The notes: a model not told the origin generated them from the sequence alone. Shown: positions 27,872-37,418, numbered from the stretch's first letter. The stretch is 64,000 nucleotides of DNA from an uncultured Halomonas sp. (GCF_947500835.1 NZ_CANMTQ010000014.1:41688-105687); one strand, 5' to 3'. Program-made: numbers and translations.

Positions 27872-29185
27872 TTGCGTAACTACGTCAAGCAACTTATCAA
27901 AAGCAAGTTCGTGCGCAATGTCGCTGTCGTGGCCAGTGGCACTGCCGGCGCCCAAGCAATCGGGGTGGCCTTTTCTCCCATTATCACCCGCCTGTACGGT
28001 CCGGACGCTTTTGGTGTCTTGGGTACCTTCGCGGCCATGCTTGCGGTGATAACACCATTGGCAGCGCTAAGCTATCCGATTGCCATCGTACTGCCCAAAA
28101 AAGATGTTGATGCCTTAGGCTTGGTCAAACTGTCCCTTGGGATCGCGTTGACGAGCTCCTTTCTTGTCGCATTGTTTCTACTGGGCTTCAAAGACTCCAT
28201 TGTCAACGCTTTCAATCTACAAGCGGTTGAATCTTTCATCCTGTTGCTACCGGTGGCCATGCTGTTCTCGGCATGTCTGGCGATAGCCACCCAGTGGGTG
28301 ATCCGCAAGAAGCTGTTCAAGCTCCAGGCCAAGGTGGCTGTGCTGCAGGCATTACTGATGAATGGTGGGAAAGCCGGTATTGGTCTATTGGCACCGTTGG
28401 CGTCTGTGCTGGTAGTGTTCGCCACCTTGGGTAGTGCGCTTCAAGCCTCCATGCTTTATAGAGGTATCAGGAAGAAAAGAGCAGATACAGTGGTTGATGC
28501 TGGATGGGATGCATCGGAAACTCAGGCGACGTACAAGACATTGGCCTTTCGCCACCGGGATTTTGCCTACTACCGTACGCCTCAGGTTTTTCTAAATGCC
28601 GTTTCCCAAAGCATGCCGGTGCTTATGCTCGCAAGTTTTTTTGGTCCGGCAGTAGCTGGTTTTTATTCCTTGGGAAAGATGGTGCTGGGTGTTCCTTCAA
28701 CGTTGATCGGACAATCCGTTGCTTCCGTTTTTTACCCGCGAATAAATGAAGCTGCACACGCCGGTGAAAATACGCGTCAGCTAATGTTGAAAGCGACGCT
28801 GGCATTGGCTGCCGTCGGCATAGTGCCCTATGGGATAGTGATTGTTTTTGGTCCGTGGCTATTCTCCTTTGTATTTGGTGATGAGTGGGAGCTGGCAGGC
28901 GTGTATGCTCAGTGGCTGGCGCTATGGTCATACTTCGGTTTCATGAATAGACCAAGTGTCGGAGCGATACCGGTGCTTTCATTGCAAAGGTTTTTCCTTA
29001 TTTATGAGGTGGCGAGTGTCGCATTGAGAGCCTTATCATTGTTTCTGGGTTTTTTCATTTTCGAAAGTGCGTTAATGGCGATAGCGACGTTCAGTATTGT
29101 CAGTTCTGGCTTGAATGCCTTGTTGATAGTTTCGACGTTAATGGCAGCAAAAAAGCATGATGATTCCCGGAGGGATCATGAGTGA
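27872..29185 (+). CDS. Wzx-like polysaccharide flippase (MOP superfamily)
   Basis: A 437-residue, highly hydrophobic protein with about 12 transmembrane segments. The N-terminus (RNVAVVASGTAGAQAIGVAF then SPIITRLYGPDAFGVLG) is the classic opening of lipopolysaccharide/O-antigen flippases, which move undecaprenyl-linked oligosaccharide across the inner membrane. The start is a TTG at 27872 with poor ribosome-site context, so the first residues are uncertain. The gene is visibly AT-richer than its surroundings. It overlaps the asparagine-synthase-like gene by 8 bases. No glycosyltransferase or polymerase is nearby, which is unusual for a flippase. Confidence 0.85.
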   Translation: MRNYVKQLIKSKFVRNVAVVASGTAGAQAIGVAFSPIITRLYGPDAFGVLGTFAAMLAVITPLAALSYPIAIVLPKKDVDALGLVKLSLGIALTSSFLVALFLLGFKDSIVNAFNLQAVESFILLLPVAMLFSACLAIATQWVIRKKLFKLQAKVAVLQALLMNGGKAGIGLLAPLASVLVVFATLGSALQASMLYRGIRKKRADTVVDAGWDASETQATYKTLAFRHRDFAYYRTPQVFLNAVSQSMPVLMLASFFGPAVAGFYSLGKMVLGVPSTLIGQSVASVFYPRINEAAHAGENTRQLMLKATLALAAVGIVPYGIVIVFGPWLFSFVFGDEWELAGVYAQWLALWSYFGFMNRPSVGAIPVLSLQRFFLIYEVASVALRALSLFLGFFIFESALMAIATFSIVSSGLNALLIVSTLMAAKKHDDSRRDHE

Positions 29186-30989
29186 TTTTTTATTCGTTTC
29201 CAAGCAAGAAAAACAAGGAAAGCTTTCTCGATATCTGAATGAAATTCATCAGAAATCCGGGATCGAAAGTAGTGAATTTCACGGCGATTGGGGCTCACTT
29301 GCAGTTAGCCGGTCTCAGTATAATGGCTACGATCCGCTAATCGACGAACGTTACATTTGTATCGTCATTGGTGGGCCGGTGCTTTATTTTCGAGACAACC
29401 GATTTTTTTCAGTAGAAAATAGCGACGCCGGCACCCGAGCGATCTTTGATCGTTGGCTAAGTGGCAACATGGACTGGAGCGAAGATCTCAGCGGTCCTTT
29501 TGTAATATTGATCATAGACAAGTCGTCTCACGACGTCTTTTGCATTACCGACCTGATGATGTTCATTCCGATCTATCAATATCAGGATATACAGGGTGTC
29601 GCTATTGGCACCCATATAGACGCGCTTGCCAGGGCTTGCGGTCAGCAAGATCAATTCGACGAGGTATCGCTGGCTGACTTCATTCTGCATGAAGTCGTGA
29701 CTTATCCCTACACGGCTTATAAAGCCATTCGTCAAGGCCATCCTGGAGCAAAGCATCGGTACGGTGTTGACCAACATCTTCAGGTATTGCAAGCCCAAGC
29801 ACCAGATCCTTACTGGTTGCCCGAAGAAAACGGGTCTTATCAAGACTTGGACGAGGCGGCAAATATACTAAGAGACGGGGTCGTGGGTTACGTAGAGCGT
29901 GTCACCGAATCGATGAATCATGTGGCGCAGTTTACTAGTGCCGGCGAAGACTCCCGAGCATTGTCAGGGATCATTCCGCAACGATTGCAGCGAGATGCTT
30001 TTATCTTTCTGGACCATATGAACCGGGAAGGTAAAATTGCAGAAAAAGTCGCAACGGCATATGGCGCCAACTTCAAGCCGGCATTTCGCAGCCTGGTACA
30101 CTATATCTCTATTCTGCCGGAAGCCTCATCGCTTATAGGAAGCGGTCATCAATACGTACATGCGCATGCGCTTGGGTTCGACCGAACATGTCGCCTGGAC
30201 GACTACACGGCAGTCTTTGGTGGATACCTTGCAGATTCACTTATCAAAGCTCAATACGCCCGCAAACCAAGAGTCATGCGTCGCTTTGGTTTCATTCCTC
30301 AAGTAGGCCTGGAAGGTGAGTCACGTAGTAGGAAGGTTACAAGCCCGCTGTTTTCGGAAAAGCTGATGAATGAGCTGACCCAGCGTCGACGCGAACATCT
30401 GGATCGGGTTCAATCATTCAGGTCGACGAATGCCCATGAATGGTTCGTGCTCTGGCCGATGACGATGAGACTGGCAATGCCGAATTTTTATAGTAGCCGA
30501 CGTTTGTTTGCGAGCTTCGAGCCTTTCATGTCGAAGGAAGCTGTCAAGGTGGGCGCAGGTATTCCTACCGATTGGAAACTGAATCGGCGCTTATTCAACA
30601 AGGCCTTCCGCCCCTTCCTGGCCAAGACACGCTGGTTACATCATGCAGATGGCCGTCTTCCTTATTATCCTTGGTATGTAAATTCACCGATACAGTTTGC
30701 TACCTGGCTTTATCGTCAGCTGGAAAGACGTTTGGGGCTGCAAGAAAAGGGTCACCAGGGTCCTTGGGGTGATTGGTCAAACGTGATGAAAAGTTCGGAA
30801 TGGCAAGAGGCGGTCGACAAGGCCCTGTTTGAAGCAGAAGGCTTGCCTGAGATTCAGCAGGCAATAAGACAGGGTGCTCTTTCGCAAAGTGAGTTGAAGA
30901 TCTCGCAGAAAGTAAACTTGTTACAGACTGTCTATTTGGCGGACAGCATGAAAAGAAGCAAAAAAAAGCGAGAGAACATCGAGTACTGA
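29178..30989 (+). CDS. Asparagine-synthase-like protein
   Basis: 603 residues. The N-terminal half resembles the Ntn-type glutaminase fold (GPVLYFRDNRFF, DLSGPFVILIIDKSS, IGTHIDALARA), but the chain begins MSDF and has no Cys2, so glutamine hydrolysis is unlikely. The second half has a PP-loop-like motif FTSAGEDSRALSG (residues 252-264; family SGGxDS), implying ATP-dependent adenylation of a carboxylate. The start ATG 29178 has a strong CGGAGGGA site; an ATG at 29157 is less likely. The coupling to the flippase suggests modification of a surface glycan or its precursor, but the substrate is unknown. A hairpin follows the stop. Confidence 0.75.
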   Translation: MSDFLFVSKQEKQGKLSRYLNEIHQKSGIESSEFHGDWGSLAVSRSQYNGYDPLIDERYICIVIGGPVLYFRDNRFFSVENSDAGTRAIFDRWLSGNMDWSEDLSGPFVILIIDKSSHDVFCITDLMMFIPIYQYQDIQGVAIGTHIDALARACGQQDQFDEVSLADFILHEVVTYPYTAYKAIRQGHPGAKHRYGVDQHLQVLQAQAPDPYWLPEENGSYQDLDEAANILRDGVVGYVERVTESMNHVAQFTSAGEDSRALSGIIPQRLQRDAFIFLDHMNREGKIAEKVATAYGANFKPAFRSLVHYISILPEASSLIGSGHQYVHAHALGFDRTCRLDDYTAVFGGYLADSLIKAQYARKPRVMRRFGFIPQVGLEGESRSRKVTSPLFSEKLMNELTQRRREHLDRVQSFRSTNAHEWFVLWPMTMRLAMPNFYSSRRLFASFEPFMSKEAVKVGAGIPTDWKLNRRLFNKAFRPFLAKTRWLHHADGRLPYYPWYVNSPIQFATWLYRQLERRLGLQEKGHQGPWGDWSNVMKSSEWQEAVDKALFEAEGLPEIQQAIRQGALSQSELKISQKVNLLQTVYLADSMKRSKKKRENIEY

Positions 30990-30992
30990 TAT

Positions 30993-31019
30993 AAAGAACG
31001 AAAGATCTAGCCGTTCTTT
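30993..31019 (+). terminator. Probable terminator after the asparagine-synthase-like gene
   Basis: Inverted repeat AAAGAACG (30993-31000) / CGTTCTTT (31012-31019) with an 11-base loop, directly after the stop at 30989. The right arm ends in T residues but there is no long U tract, so strength is moderate. Confidence 0.5.
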
Positions 31020-31159
31020 CTGTATGGCTTTATATAACTATTACATTTAACAGTCGTTCAGGTTCTCGAATGACGGGCATGTCATGGTAGCGATAATACT
31101 ATTTTCCCTCCCAGGTGCTGCTTCTGTAGCCGCTTTCTATAATTCGCCGTCCCATCCTT

Positions 31160-31226
31160 GAAAGCTTGAGCGCACCCGTTTCTCTATAATCAATGCATTA
31201 ACCAACTTGATTGGATGGAGAGTGAC
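31160..31226 (+). promoter_or_regulatory. Candidate promoter of the arginine catabolic operon
   Basis: A perfect TATAAT at 31185-31190 lies 37 bases before the astC start. TTGAAA (spacing 21) and TTGAGC (spacing 13) lie upstream but neither is ideally spaced, so an activator may be needed. GGAGAG at 31217-31222 is the ribosome site. No clear ArgR box was recognised. Confidence 0.4.
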
Positions 31227-32441
31227 ATGGCTCATACCCCGACTCGCGAAGATTTCGATCGTTACATGGTGCCCAACTATGCACCGCAGAAAGTGATCCC
31301 GGTACGCGGTGAGGGGAGCCGCCTATGGGATCAGGAAGGTCGTGAATACATCGATTTCGCTGGGGGTATCGCGGTCAACTCCCTGGGCCATTGCCATCCG
31401 GTGCTGGTCAACGCCCTCAAGGAGCAGAGCGAGAAGCTCTGGCATCTGTCCAACGTCTATACCAACGAGCCGGCTCTCAAGCTCGCCAAGTCGCTGGTCG
31501 AACGTACCTTCGCCGAGAAGGTCTATCTCTGCTCTTCCGGTGGCGAGGCCAATGAAGCCGCGCTCAAGCTGGCCCGGCGCTGGGCTCATGACAATCATGG
31601 CGAACACAAGGACAAGATTATCTCCTTCCGCCAGTCCTTCCACGGGCGCACTTTCTTCACCGTCAGTGTCGGCGGTCAGCCCAAGTATTCTCAAGGCTTC
31701 GGCCCGGTGCCTGGCGGCATCCTGCATGCAGAATTCAACAATCTCGACAGCGTGCGCGAACTGATGGGCGACGATACCTGCGCGATCATGGTGGAGCCGA
31801 TGCAGGGTGAGGGCGGCATTGTGCCCGCCACCCAGGAATTCCTTGAAGGCTTGAGAGAGCTGTGCGATCAGCACAATGCGTTGCTGCTCTTTGATGAGGT
31901 ACAGTCCGGCATGGGCCGCCCGGGCACGCTGTTTGCCTATATGCGCTACGATGTGACCCCCGATATCCTGACCAGCGCCAAGTCCCTGGGCGGCGGCTTT
32001 CCGGTAGGCGCGATGCTGACGTCTGAGGCCATCGCCAAGGTCTTTGGTATCGGCACTCACGGCTCTACCTATGGCGGTAACGCCTTGGCTTCCGCCGTGG
32101 CGCTTGCCGCGCTCGAAACCATCGATACTCCCGAGGTGCTGGAAGGCGTTCAGCGCCGCCACGATCTGTTCCGGGAGCATCTTGGTGTCATCAACAGCAA
32201 GTACGCTGTATTCAAGGAAGTACGCGGTATGGGTTTGCTGATGGGCGCGCAGATGGCGCCGCAGTATGAAGGTCGTGCCAAGGACATTCTGCCGCTGGCC
32301 ATCGAAGAAGGTGTAATGGCATTGATTGCCGGCCCAGACGTGCTGCGCATGGCGCCGTCGCTGGTGATTCCCGAGGAAGACATTGCCGAAGGCATGGTGC
32401 GTCTCGAGCGAGCCATCGCGCGTTTTGTCGAGAACGCATGA
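31227..32441 (+). CDS. astC: Succinylornithine/acetylornithine transaminase
   Basis: A 404-residue PLP-dependent class III aminotransferase (AruC/AstC/ArgD group). In this operon it should convert succinylornithine plus 2-oxoglutarate to succinylglutamate semialdehyde. Family blocks are IDFAGGIAVNSLGHCHP, SSGGEANEAALKLAR, LLLFDEVQSGMGR and the PLP lysine region DILTSAKSLGGGFPVGAM (Lys in SAKS). ATG 31227 was preferred over ATG 31215 because GGAGAG lies 4 bases before it and would overlap the other. It is the first gene of aruC-F-G-D-B; the same enzyme often also serves arginine biosynthesis. Confidence 0.92.
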   Translation: MAHTPTREDFDRYMVPNYAPQKVIPVRGEGSRLWDQEGREYIDFAGGIAVNSLGHCHPVLVNALKEQSEKLWHLSNVYTNEPALKLAKSLVERTFAEKVYLCSSGGEANEAALKLARRWAHDNHGEHKDKIISFRQSFHGRTFFTVSVGGQPKYSQGFGPVPGGILHAEFNNLDSVRELMGDDTCAIMVEPMQGEGGIVPATQEFLEGLRELCDQHNALLLFDEVQSGMGRPGTLFAYMRYDVTPDILTSAKSLGGGFPVGAMLTSEAIAKVFGIGTHGSTYGGNALASAVALAALETIDTPEVLEGVQRRHDLFREHLGVINSKYAVFKEVRGMGLLMGAQMAPQYEGRAKDILPLAIEEGVMALIAGPDVLRMAPSLVIPEEDIAEGMVRLERAIARFVENA

Positions 32442-32479
32442 TCCGGATGTTCGATCATACCTCGCAAAAAGGAAACGCC

Positions 32480-33544
32480 ATGTTGGTCATTCGCCCTGTC
32501 AAACTTTCGGATCTGCCGGGCCTGGAACGTCTGGCTGGCTCCGCCACACCGCGCCTGACTAATCTGCCCGCCCATCGCGATCGCCTCGAGGAGCGTGTTA
32601 CGCGCTCCCAGCAGGCATTGGCCAAGCATGTCGATTTTCCCGCGGATGAAAGCTATACCTTCGTGCTGGAGGACCGTGAGCGTGGTGAGGTGGTGGGCAC
32701 CGCTTCCATTCGCGCCCAGGCCGGCGCGCAGGAGGCTTATTACACCTATCGCCAAGAGACGTTGATTCACGCCTCCCAGCAGCTCAACGTGCGCCGCGAA
32801 GTGCAGACCCTGGCGCTGTCCCATGAGGTCTCCGAGGCCAGTCTGCTATGCGCGTTTTCCCTTGATGCCCGCTACAAGGGCACCAGTGCCGAGAGCTTGC
32901 TGCGTCGGGCTCGGCTGATGTTCATCGCCCAGTATCCAGAGCGTTTCGCCGAGATCCTTGCCCTGGCATTTCCGGGCTATCTTGATGATGACGGTGAATC
33001 GCCTTTCTGGAACAGCGTGGGGCGCCACTTCTTCGTACGTAGCTATCAAGACATCAACCATTTTGCCGGTGTGCGCTCAAAGAGTTTCATCGCCGAGGTG
33101 ATGCCGCAGTTTCCGCTTTATCTACCGTTGCTTACACCCCAGGCCCAGGCCGCCATTGGCCGAGAACATCCGGATCATGAGACAGCCATGAGCGAGATGC
33201 TGGCGGAGGGTTTTGTGCGCTCGCGGCATGTCGATATCTTCGATGCAGGCCCGGTGATCAAGGCCGAGCGCGACCGATTGGAGACCTTTCAGCGCAGTAT
33301 CTGGCATCCAGTGCGTATTCGGCCGGCGGCATCATTGCCAGACGCGGAGCCGGCGATGGTCGCCAATCAGAAGCTGGATGGCTTTCGTTGCATGGTGGCG
33401 CGCTATGCGCTGTCGCCCACCGGCCAGCTGATGTTGTCGCCGGAACACGCCGAGCTATTGGGAGTGGAAGAAGGGCGAGCGGTACTGGTTGCGCCGCTGA
33501 CGCTTCCCGCCCATGAAGACATCCTCGACGAGGGAGAACTCTGA
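32480..33544 (+). CDS. aruF: Arginine N-succinyltransferase, first subunit
   Basis: A 354-residue AstA-family acyltransferase (MLVIRPVKLSDLPGLERLA; later GESPFWNSVGRHFFVR, KSFIAEVMPQFPLYLPLL). It transfers succinyl from succinyl-CoA to arginine, the committing step of the AST pathway. Pseudomonads have two paralogous subunits, AruF (alpha) and AruG (beta), and the same tandem is present here. The frame opens at 32438, but ATG 32480 follows AAGGAAAC and matches the family start. The stop and the next start overlap as TGATG. Confidence 0.92.
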   Translation: MLVIRPVKLSDLPGLERLAGSATPRLTNLPAHRDRLEERVTRSQQALAKHVDFPADESYTFVLEDRERGEVVGTASIRAQAGAQEAYYTYRQETLIHASQQLNVRREVQTLALSHEVSEASLLCAFSLDARYKGTSAESLLRRARLMFIAQYPERFAEILALAFPGYLDDDGESPFWNSVGRHFFVRSYQDINHFAGVRSKSFIAEVMPQFPLYLPLLTPQAQAAIGREHPDHETAMSEMLAEGFVRSRHVDIFDAGPVIKAERDRLETFQRSIWHPVRIRPAASLPDAEPAMVANQKLDGFRCMVARYALSPTGQLMLSPEHAELLGVEEGRAVLVAPLTLPAHEDILDEGEL

Positions 33545-34575
33545 TGCGCATTCGACCCATCGCCCGGGATGATCTGGATGAATTACAGCAGCTGGCCCGA
33601 GAGACCGGGGTCGGCTTTACGTCGCTCCCGGATAATCGCGAGTTCCTGGCCAGCAAGATCGAAGGTGCGGCCCGAGCTTTTGAACAGCGCACACAGATAG
33701 ACAATCGCCTCTACTTCTTCGTGCTGGAAGACGAGGAGACCGGCAAATTGGCTGGCTGCTGCGCCATCGATGGACAGGTAGGGCGAGAAGTACCGTTTTA
33801 TCACTACCGGGTCGGTACCCTGGCCCACTCCTCGGTGCAGCTCGATATGCATCGCACTATCGATACGCTGTTTCTGAGCTCGGATCACACCGGGGATGCG
33901 GAGGTGGCCTCGCTCTATCTACGACCCGAGTTTCGCGGAGGAGACCAGCGCGGCAATCGGAACGGCGCGCTTTTATCCAAGGCACGCTGGCTGTTCATGG
34001 CCCAGTTCCGCGACCAGTTTCCCGACAAGGTGCTGGCGGAAATGCGCGGCGTATTCGACAAGAACGGCATCAGCCCTTTCTGGAAGTGCCTGGGCAGCCA
34101 TTTCTTTCCCATGGATTTCGACGAAGCGGATCGCCTCACCGGCATGGGCCAGAAAAGCTTCATCGGCGAATTGATGCCCAAGTTCCCGATCTACACGCCT
34201 TTCCTGACCGAGGAGGCCCGGGCCTGCATCGGCCAGGTGCACGAGCACACTCGTCCGGCCCTGGAGATGCTCAAGAAGGAAGGGTTGCGCTGGGAAGGCT
34301 ATATCGACATCTTCGATGGCGGCCCCACGGTGGAGGCCTATATCGACGACGTGCGCGCGATACGTCTGTCACGACTGTGCCCGGTGGAAATCGCCTCGAA
34401 TCTCGAAAGTAGTGAACGCCCGCAATGGCTGGTCTCGACCACTGCCATGGTCGATTTTCGCGCCGCCTGGGTCGGTCGTGGCCCCGGCGAGGATGGCACT
34501 CTGGCGTTAACCAAGGAAGAAGCGCGGCGGCTCGATGTCAACGCCGGCGATTTCCTGCGCGTATTGGAAACATAG
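33544..34575 (+). CDS. aruG: Arginine N-succinyltransferase, second subunit
   Basis: A 343-residue paralogue of the preceding gene (MRIRPIARDDLDELQQLA; GISPFWKCLGSHFFPMDF; KSFIGELMPKFPIYTPFL). With AruF it forms the arginine/ornithine succinyltransferase of the pseudomonad type. The start codon overlaps the upstream stop by one base, which favours equimolar synthesis. Most enterobacteria have a single astA, so the doublet is a phylogenetic hint. The F/G assignment is by order within the operon. Confidence 0.9.
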   Translation: MRIRPIARDDLDELQQLARETGVGFTSLPDNREFLASKIEGAARAFEQRTQIDNRLYFFVLEDEETGKLAGCCAIDGQVGREVPFYHYRVGTLAHSSVQLDMHRTIDTLFLSSDHTGDAEVASLYLRPEFRGGDQRGNRNGALLSKARWLFMAQFRDQFPDKVLAEMRGVFDKNGISPFWKCLGSHFFPMDFDEADRLTGMGQKSFIGELMPKFPIYTPFLTEEARACIGQVHEHTRPALEMLKKEGLRWEGYIDIFDGGPTVEAYIDDVRAIRLSRLCPVEIASNLESSERPQWLVSTTAMVDFRAAWVGRGPGEDGTLALTKEEARRLDVNAGDFLRVLET

Positions 34576-34584
34576 GAGGTAAGG

Positions 34585-36054
34585 ATGCACGCCAAGCAGC
34601 AACTACTGATCGGTGGTATCTGGATTGACGGTGAGGCGGACACCTTCGCCAAACGCGATCCGGTGACTCACGAGACGCTCTGGCAGGCCAGCGCCGCCAG
34701 CCCGGCCCAGGTCGAACAGGCCGTGGTCGCTGCCCGCCAGGCGTTTCCTGCCTGGGCGCGGCGTAGCGCCAGTGAGCGTCAGACGGTCATCGAGCGCTTC
34801 CGCAACGAGCTCGAGAAGAACCGCGAGCCGCTGGCCGAGTGCATTGCCCATGAGACCGGCAAGCCTCTGTGGGAGGCGCGCACCGAAGTCGGCGCGATGA
34901 TCGGCAAGGTCGCCATTTCGGTGACTGCCTACCAGGAACGCACCGGCGAACGCAGCCGCGATGTGGCGGGGGCGCAAGCAGTGCTGCGTCATCGTCCGCA
35001 CGGCGTGCTGGCGGTATTCGGCCCCTACAACTTTCCCGGCCATCTGCCCAACGGGCACATGGTGCCGGCGCTGCTGGCTGGCAATACGGTGGTGTTCAAG
35101 CCCAGCGAGCAGACCCCGATGACCGCCGATTTGACCCTGCAGTGCTGGCAGGCCGCCGGTTTGCCGGAAGGCGTGATCAATCTGGTGCAGGGGGCCGCAC
35201 CGGTGGGGCAGGCTTTGGCCGGCGCCAGCGACATCGACGGCCTGCTGTTCACCGGCAGCGCCAAGATCGGCAAGCTGCTGCACGAACAGTTCGCCGGTCA
35301 GGTCGACAAGATCCTGGCCCTGGAGCTGGGTGGCAACAACCCGCTGGTGGTCAAGGACGTGCCGGATCAGGCCGCCGCGGTGCTGGCGATCCTGCAATCG
35401 GCCTATCTCTCCGGTGGCCAACGCTGTACCTGCGCGCGCCGCCTGATAGTGCCCGAGGGCGAGGTGGGCGATCGCTTGCTCGAGGCGCTGGTTGAGACCA
35501 TCGGCAAGCTGCACGTTGCCGGGCCCTTCAGCGAGCCGGCACCTTTCTATGGTGGCCTGGTGAGCGTCGAGGCGGCGGATGGTCTGCTCAAGGCTCAGGA
35601 CGCTCTCGAAGCCAAGGGTGGCACGGTGCTTTCACGCATGCAGCGCCTGGAGGAGGGCACCAGCATCCTCAGCCCGGCGCTGATCGATGTCACCGGCCTC
35701 GACGTGCCCGACGAGGAGCACTTTGGCCCGTTGCTCAAGGTGCATCGCTATCGTGACTGGGACGAGGCGATTGCGCTTGCTAACGACACCCGCTACGGCC
35801 TCTCCGCAGGGCTGATCGGGGGTGAGCGGGCGGACTGGGACGACTTCCTGCTGCGGATTCGCGCCGGCATCGTCAACTGGAATCGCCAGACCACCGGCGC
35901 CTCCGGCGACGCACCCTTCGGTGGCATCGGCGACAGCGGCAACCATCGCCCCAGTGCCTATTACGCGGCGGATTACTGCGCCTACCCGATCGCCTCGATG
36001 GAGGCCGACTCCTTGGCACTGCCCGATACCCTGCCGGCGGGGGTGACGTTGTGA
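34585..36054 (+). CDS. astD: N-succinylglutamate 5-semialdehyde dehydrogenase
   Basis: A 489-residue NAD(P)-dependent aldehyde dehydrogenase (AruD/AstD) that oxidises succinylglutamate semialdehyde to succinylglutamate. Family blocks are GPYNFPGHLPNGHMVPALLA, the catalytic Glu in LALELGGNNPLVV, and the catalytic Cys region SGGQRCTCARRL, which is diagnostic for AstD. A strong GGAGGTAAGG ribosome site precedes ATG 34585. The stop overlaps the astB GTG start. Confidence 0.95.
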   Translation: MHAKQQLLIGGIWIDGEADTFAKRDPVTHETLWQASAASPAQVEQAVVAARQAFPAWARRSASERQTVIERFRNELEKNREPLAECIAHETGKPLWEARTEVGAMIGKVAISVTAYQERTGERSRDVAGAQAVLRHRPHGVLAVFGPYNFPGHLPNGHMVPALLAGNTVVFKPSEQTPMTADLTLQCWQAAGLPEGVINLVQGAAPVGQALAGASDIDGLLFTGSAKIGKLLHEQFAGQVDKILALELGGNNPLVVKDVPDQAAAVLAILQSAYLSGGQRCTCARRLIVPEGEVGDRLLEALVETIGKLHVAGPFSEPAPFYGGLVSVEAADGLLKAQDALEAKGGTVLSRMQRLEEGTSILSPALIDVTGLDVPDEEHFGPLLKVHRYRDWDEAIALANDTRYGLSAGLIGGERADWDDFLLRIRAGIVNWNRQTTGASGDAPFGGIGDSGNHRPSAYYAADYCAYPIASMEADSLALPDTLPAGVTL

Positions 36055-37418
36055 AGGAGAACGGGAGCGACGTGCGCGAGGTCAATTTTGATGGACTGGT
36101 CGGCCCGACCCACAACTACGCGGGGCTGGCCCACGGCAACGTCGCCTCGATGCGCCACGGCGGTCTGGAATCCAATCCGAAAGAAGCCGCGCTTCAAGGC
36201 CTGGCCAAGATGAAGGCCCTGAAGGACTCAGGCTTTGCCCAGGGCGTGCTGCCGCCCCAGCAGCGCCCGGATATTGGCGCGCTGCGCGATCTCGGCTTCT
36301 CCGGCAGCAACGCCCAGGTGCTCGAGCGGGCCGCCCTTGACGCGCCTCAACTGCTACGGGCGGTGTGTTCGGCATCAAGCATGTGGACCGCCAACGCCGC
36401 TACCGTGACGCCAAGCCTGGATGCCGCGGATTCTCGGGTGCATTTCACTCCGGCCAACCTGCAATCGAGCTTCCATCGCTTCCTCGAACCTCGGACCACC
36501 GCGCGGGTGCTGGCGGCGATCTTCCGCGACGAGGCGCGCTTCGCCCATCATCCTGCGCTGCCGGCGACGCCGGCGTTCTCCGACGAGGGGGCGGCCAATC
36601 ATACCCGGCTTGCCGCGACCCATGGCGAGGCCGGTGTTCATCTCTATGTCTATGGGCGCCAGGCCTTTGGCGGCGGTGACAATCGAAAAGAGCCCGCGCG
36701 CTACCCGGCGCGCCAAACCCTGGAGGCCAGCCAGGCTATCGCCCGCCAGCATGGCCTGAATGATGCTCAGACGGTGTTCGCTCAGCAGCACCCGGAGGCC
36801 ATCGACGCCGGGGTGTTCCACAACGACGTGATCGCCGTGGGCAACGGCCCGGTGCTGCTCTATCACGAGATGGCTTTCCTCCAGGAAGAACGGACTCTGG
36901 AGGCGCTGCGCAGCAAGATGGCCGCACCGCTTATTCCGGTGCGCGTGCCGCTCGAGGCCATGAGCCTGGAAAATGCAGTGAGCTCGTATCTCTTTAACTC
37001 CCAGCTGCTCTCCGACCCGGATGGCTCCGGCGCCATGACCCTCGTCGTCCCCGGCGAATGCCAGGAAAACGACGCGGTGTGGCGCACCATCCAGGATTTG
37101 CTACTGGGCGGCAACAACCCGATCGGTGAGGTGGTGGTCAAGGACGTCAAGCAGAGCATGCGCAACGGCGGCGGCCCAGCCTGTCTGCGTCTACGGGTGG
37201 TGCTAAGTCAAGCGGAGCGTGCCGATCTTTCAGGCCGCGTGCTGCTCGATGACGGGCTTTACGGCGATCTTACTGCCTGGGTGGAAAAGCACTATCGCGA
37301 CCGTCTGACCCCGGAGGATCTCGCCGATCCGCAGCTCGCCGAGGAAACCCTGACGGCGCTGGATGAACTGACCCAGATTCTCGCGATTGGCAACGTCTAT
37401 CCGTTTCAGTTGGGATAG
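36051..37418 (+). CDS. astB: N-succinylarginine dihydrolase
   Basis: A 455-residue guanidine-modifying hydrolase (AruB/AstB) converting succinylarginine to succinylornithine, CO2 and ammonia. Diagnostic blocks are EVNFDGLVGPTHNYAGLAHG at the N-terminus, VFHNDVIAVGNG, ENAVSSYLFNSQLL and the C-terminal Cys region GGGPACLRLRVVL. The annotated GTG start (36051) overlaps the astD stop as GTGA; GTG 36072 with GGGAG upstream is a good alternative and gives a start closer to E. coli AstB. The last 49 bases before the stop are repeated exactly at 39055-39103. The usual next gene, aruE/astE, is not present. Confidence 0.95.
   Translation: MKENGSDVREVNFDGLVGPTHNYAGLAHGNVASMRHGGLESNPKEAALQGLAKMKALKDSGFAQGVLPPQQRPDIGALRDLGFSGSNAQVLERAALDAPQLLRAVCSASSMWTANAATVTPSLDAADSRVHFTPANLQSSFHRFLEPRTTARVLAAIFRDEARFAHHPALPATPAFSDEGAANHTRLAATHGEAGVHLYVYGRQAFGGGDNRKEPARYPARQTLEASQAIARQHGLNDAQTVFAQQHPEAIDAGVFHNDVIAVGNGPVLLYHEMAFLQEERTLEALRSKMAAPLIPVRVPLEAMSLENAVSSYLFNSQLLSDPDGSGAMTLVVPGECQENDAVWRTIQDLLLGGNNPIGEVVVKDVKQSMRNGGGPACLRLRVVLSQAERADLSGRVLLDDGLYGDLTAWVEKHYRDRLTPEDLADPQLAEETLTALDELTQILAIGNVYPFQLG
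37368..37416. repeat. Direct repeat copy 1 (3' end of astB)
   Basis: 49 bases starting CTGACCCAGATTCTCGCG, identical to 39055-39103. This copy is inside the intact astB gene and includes all but the last two bases of its stop codon. Together with copy 2 it brackets the degraded ATPase gene, as attachment sites or recombination boundaries would. Confidence 0.9.
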
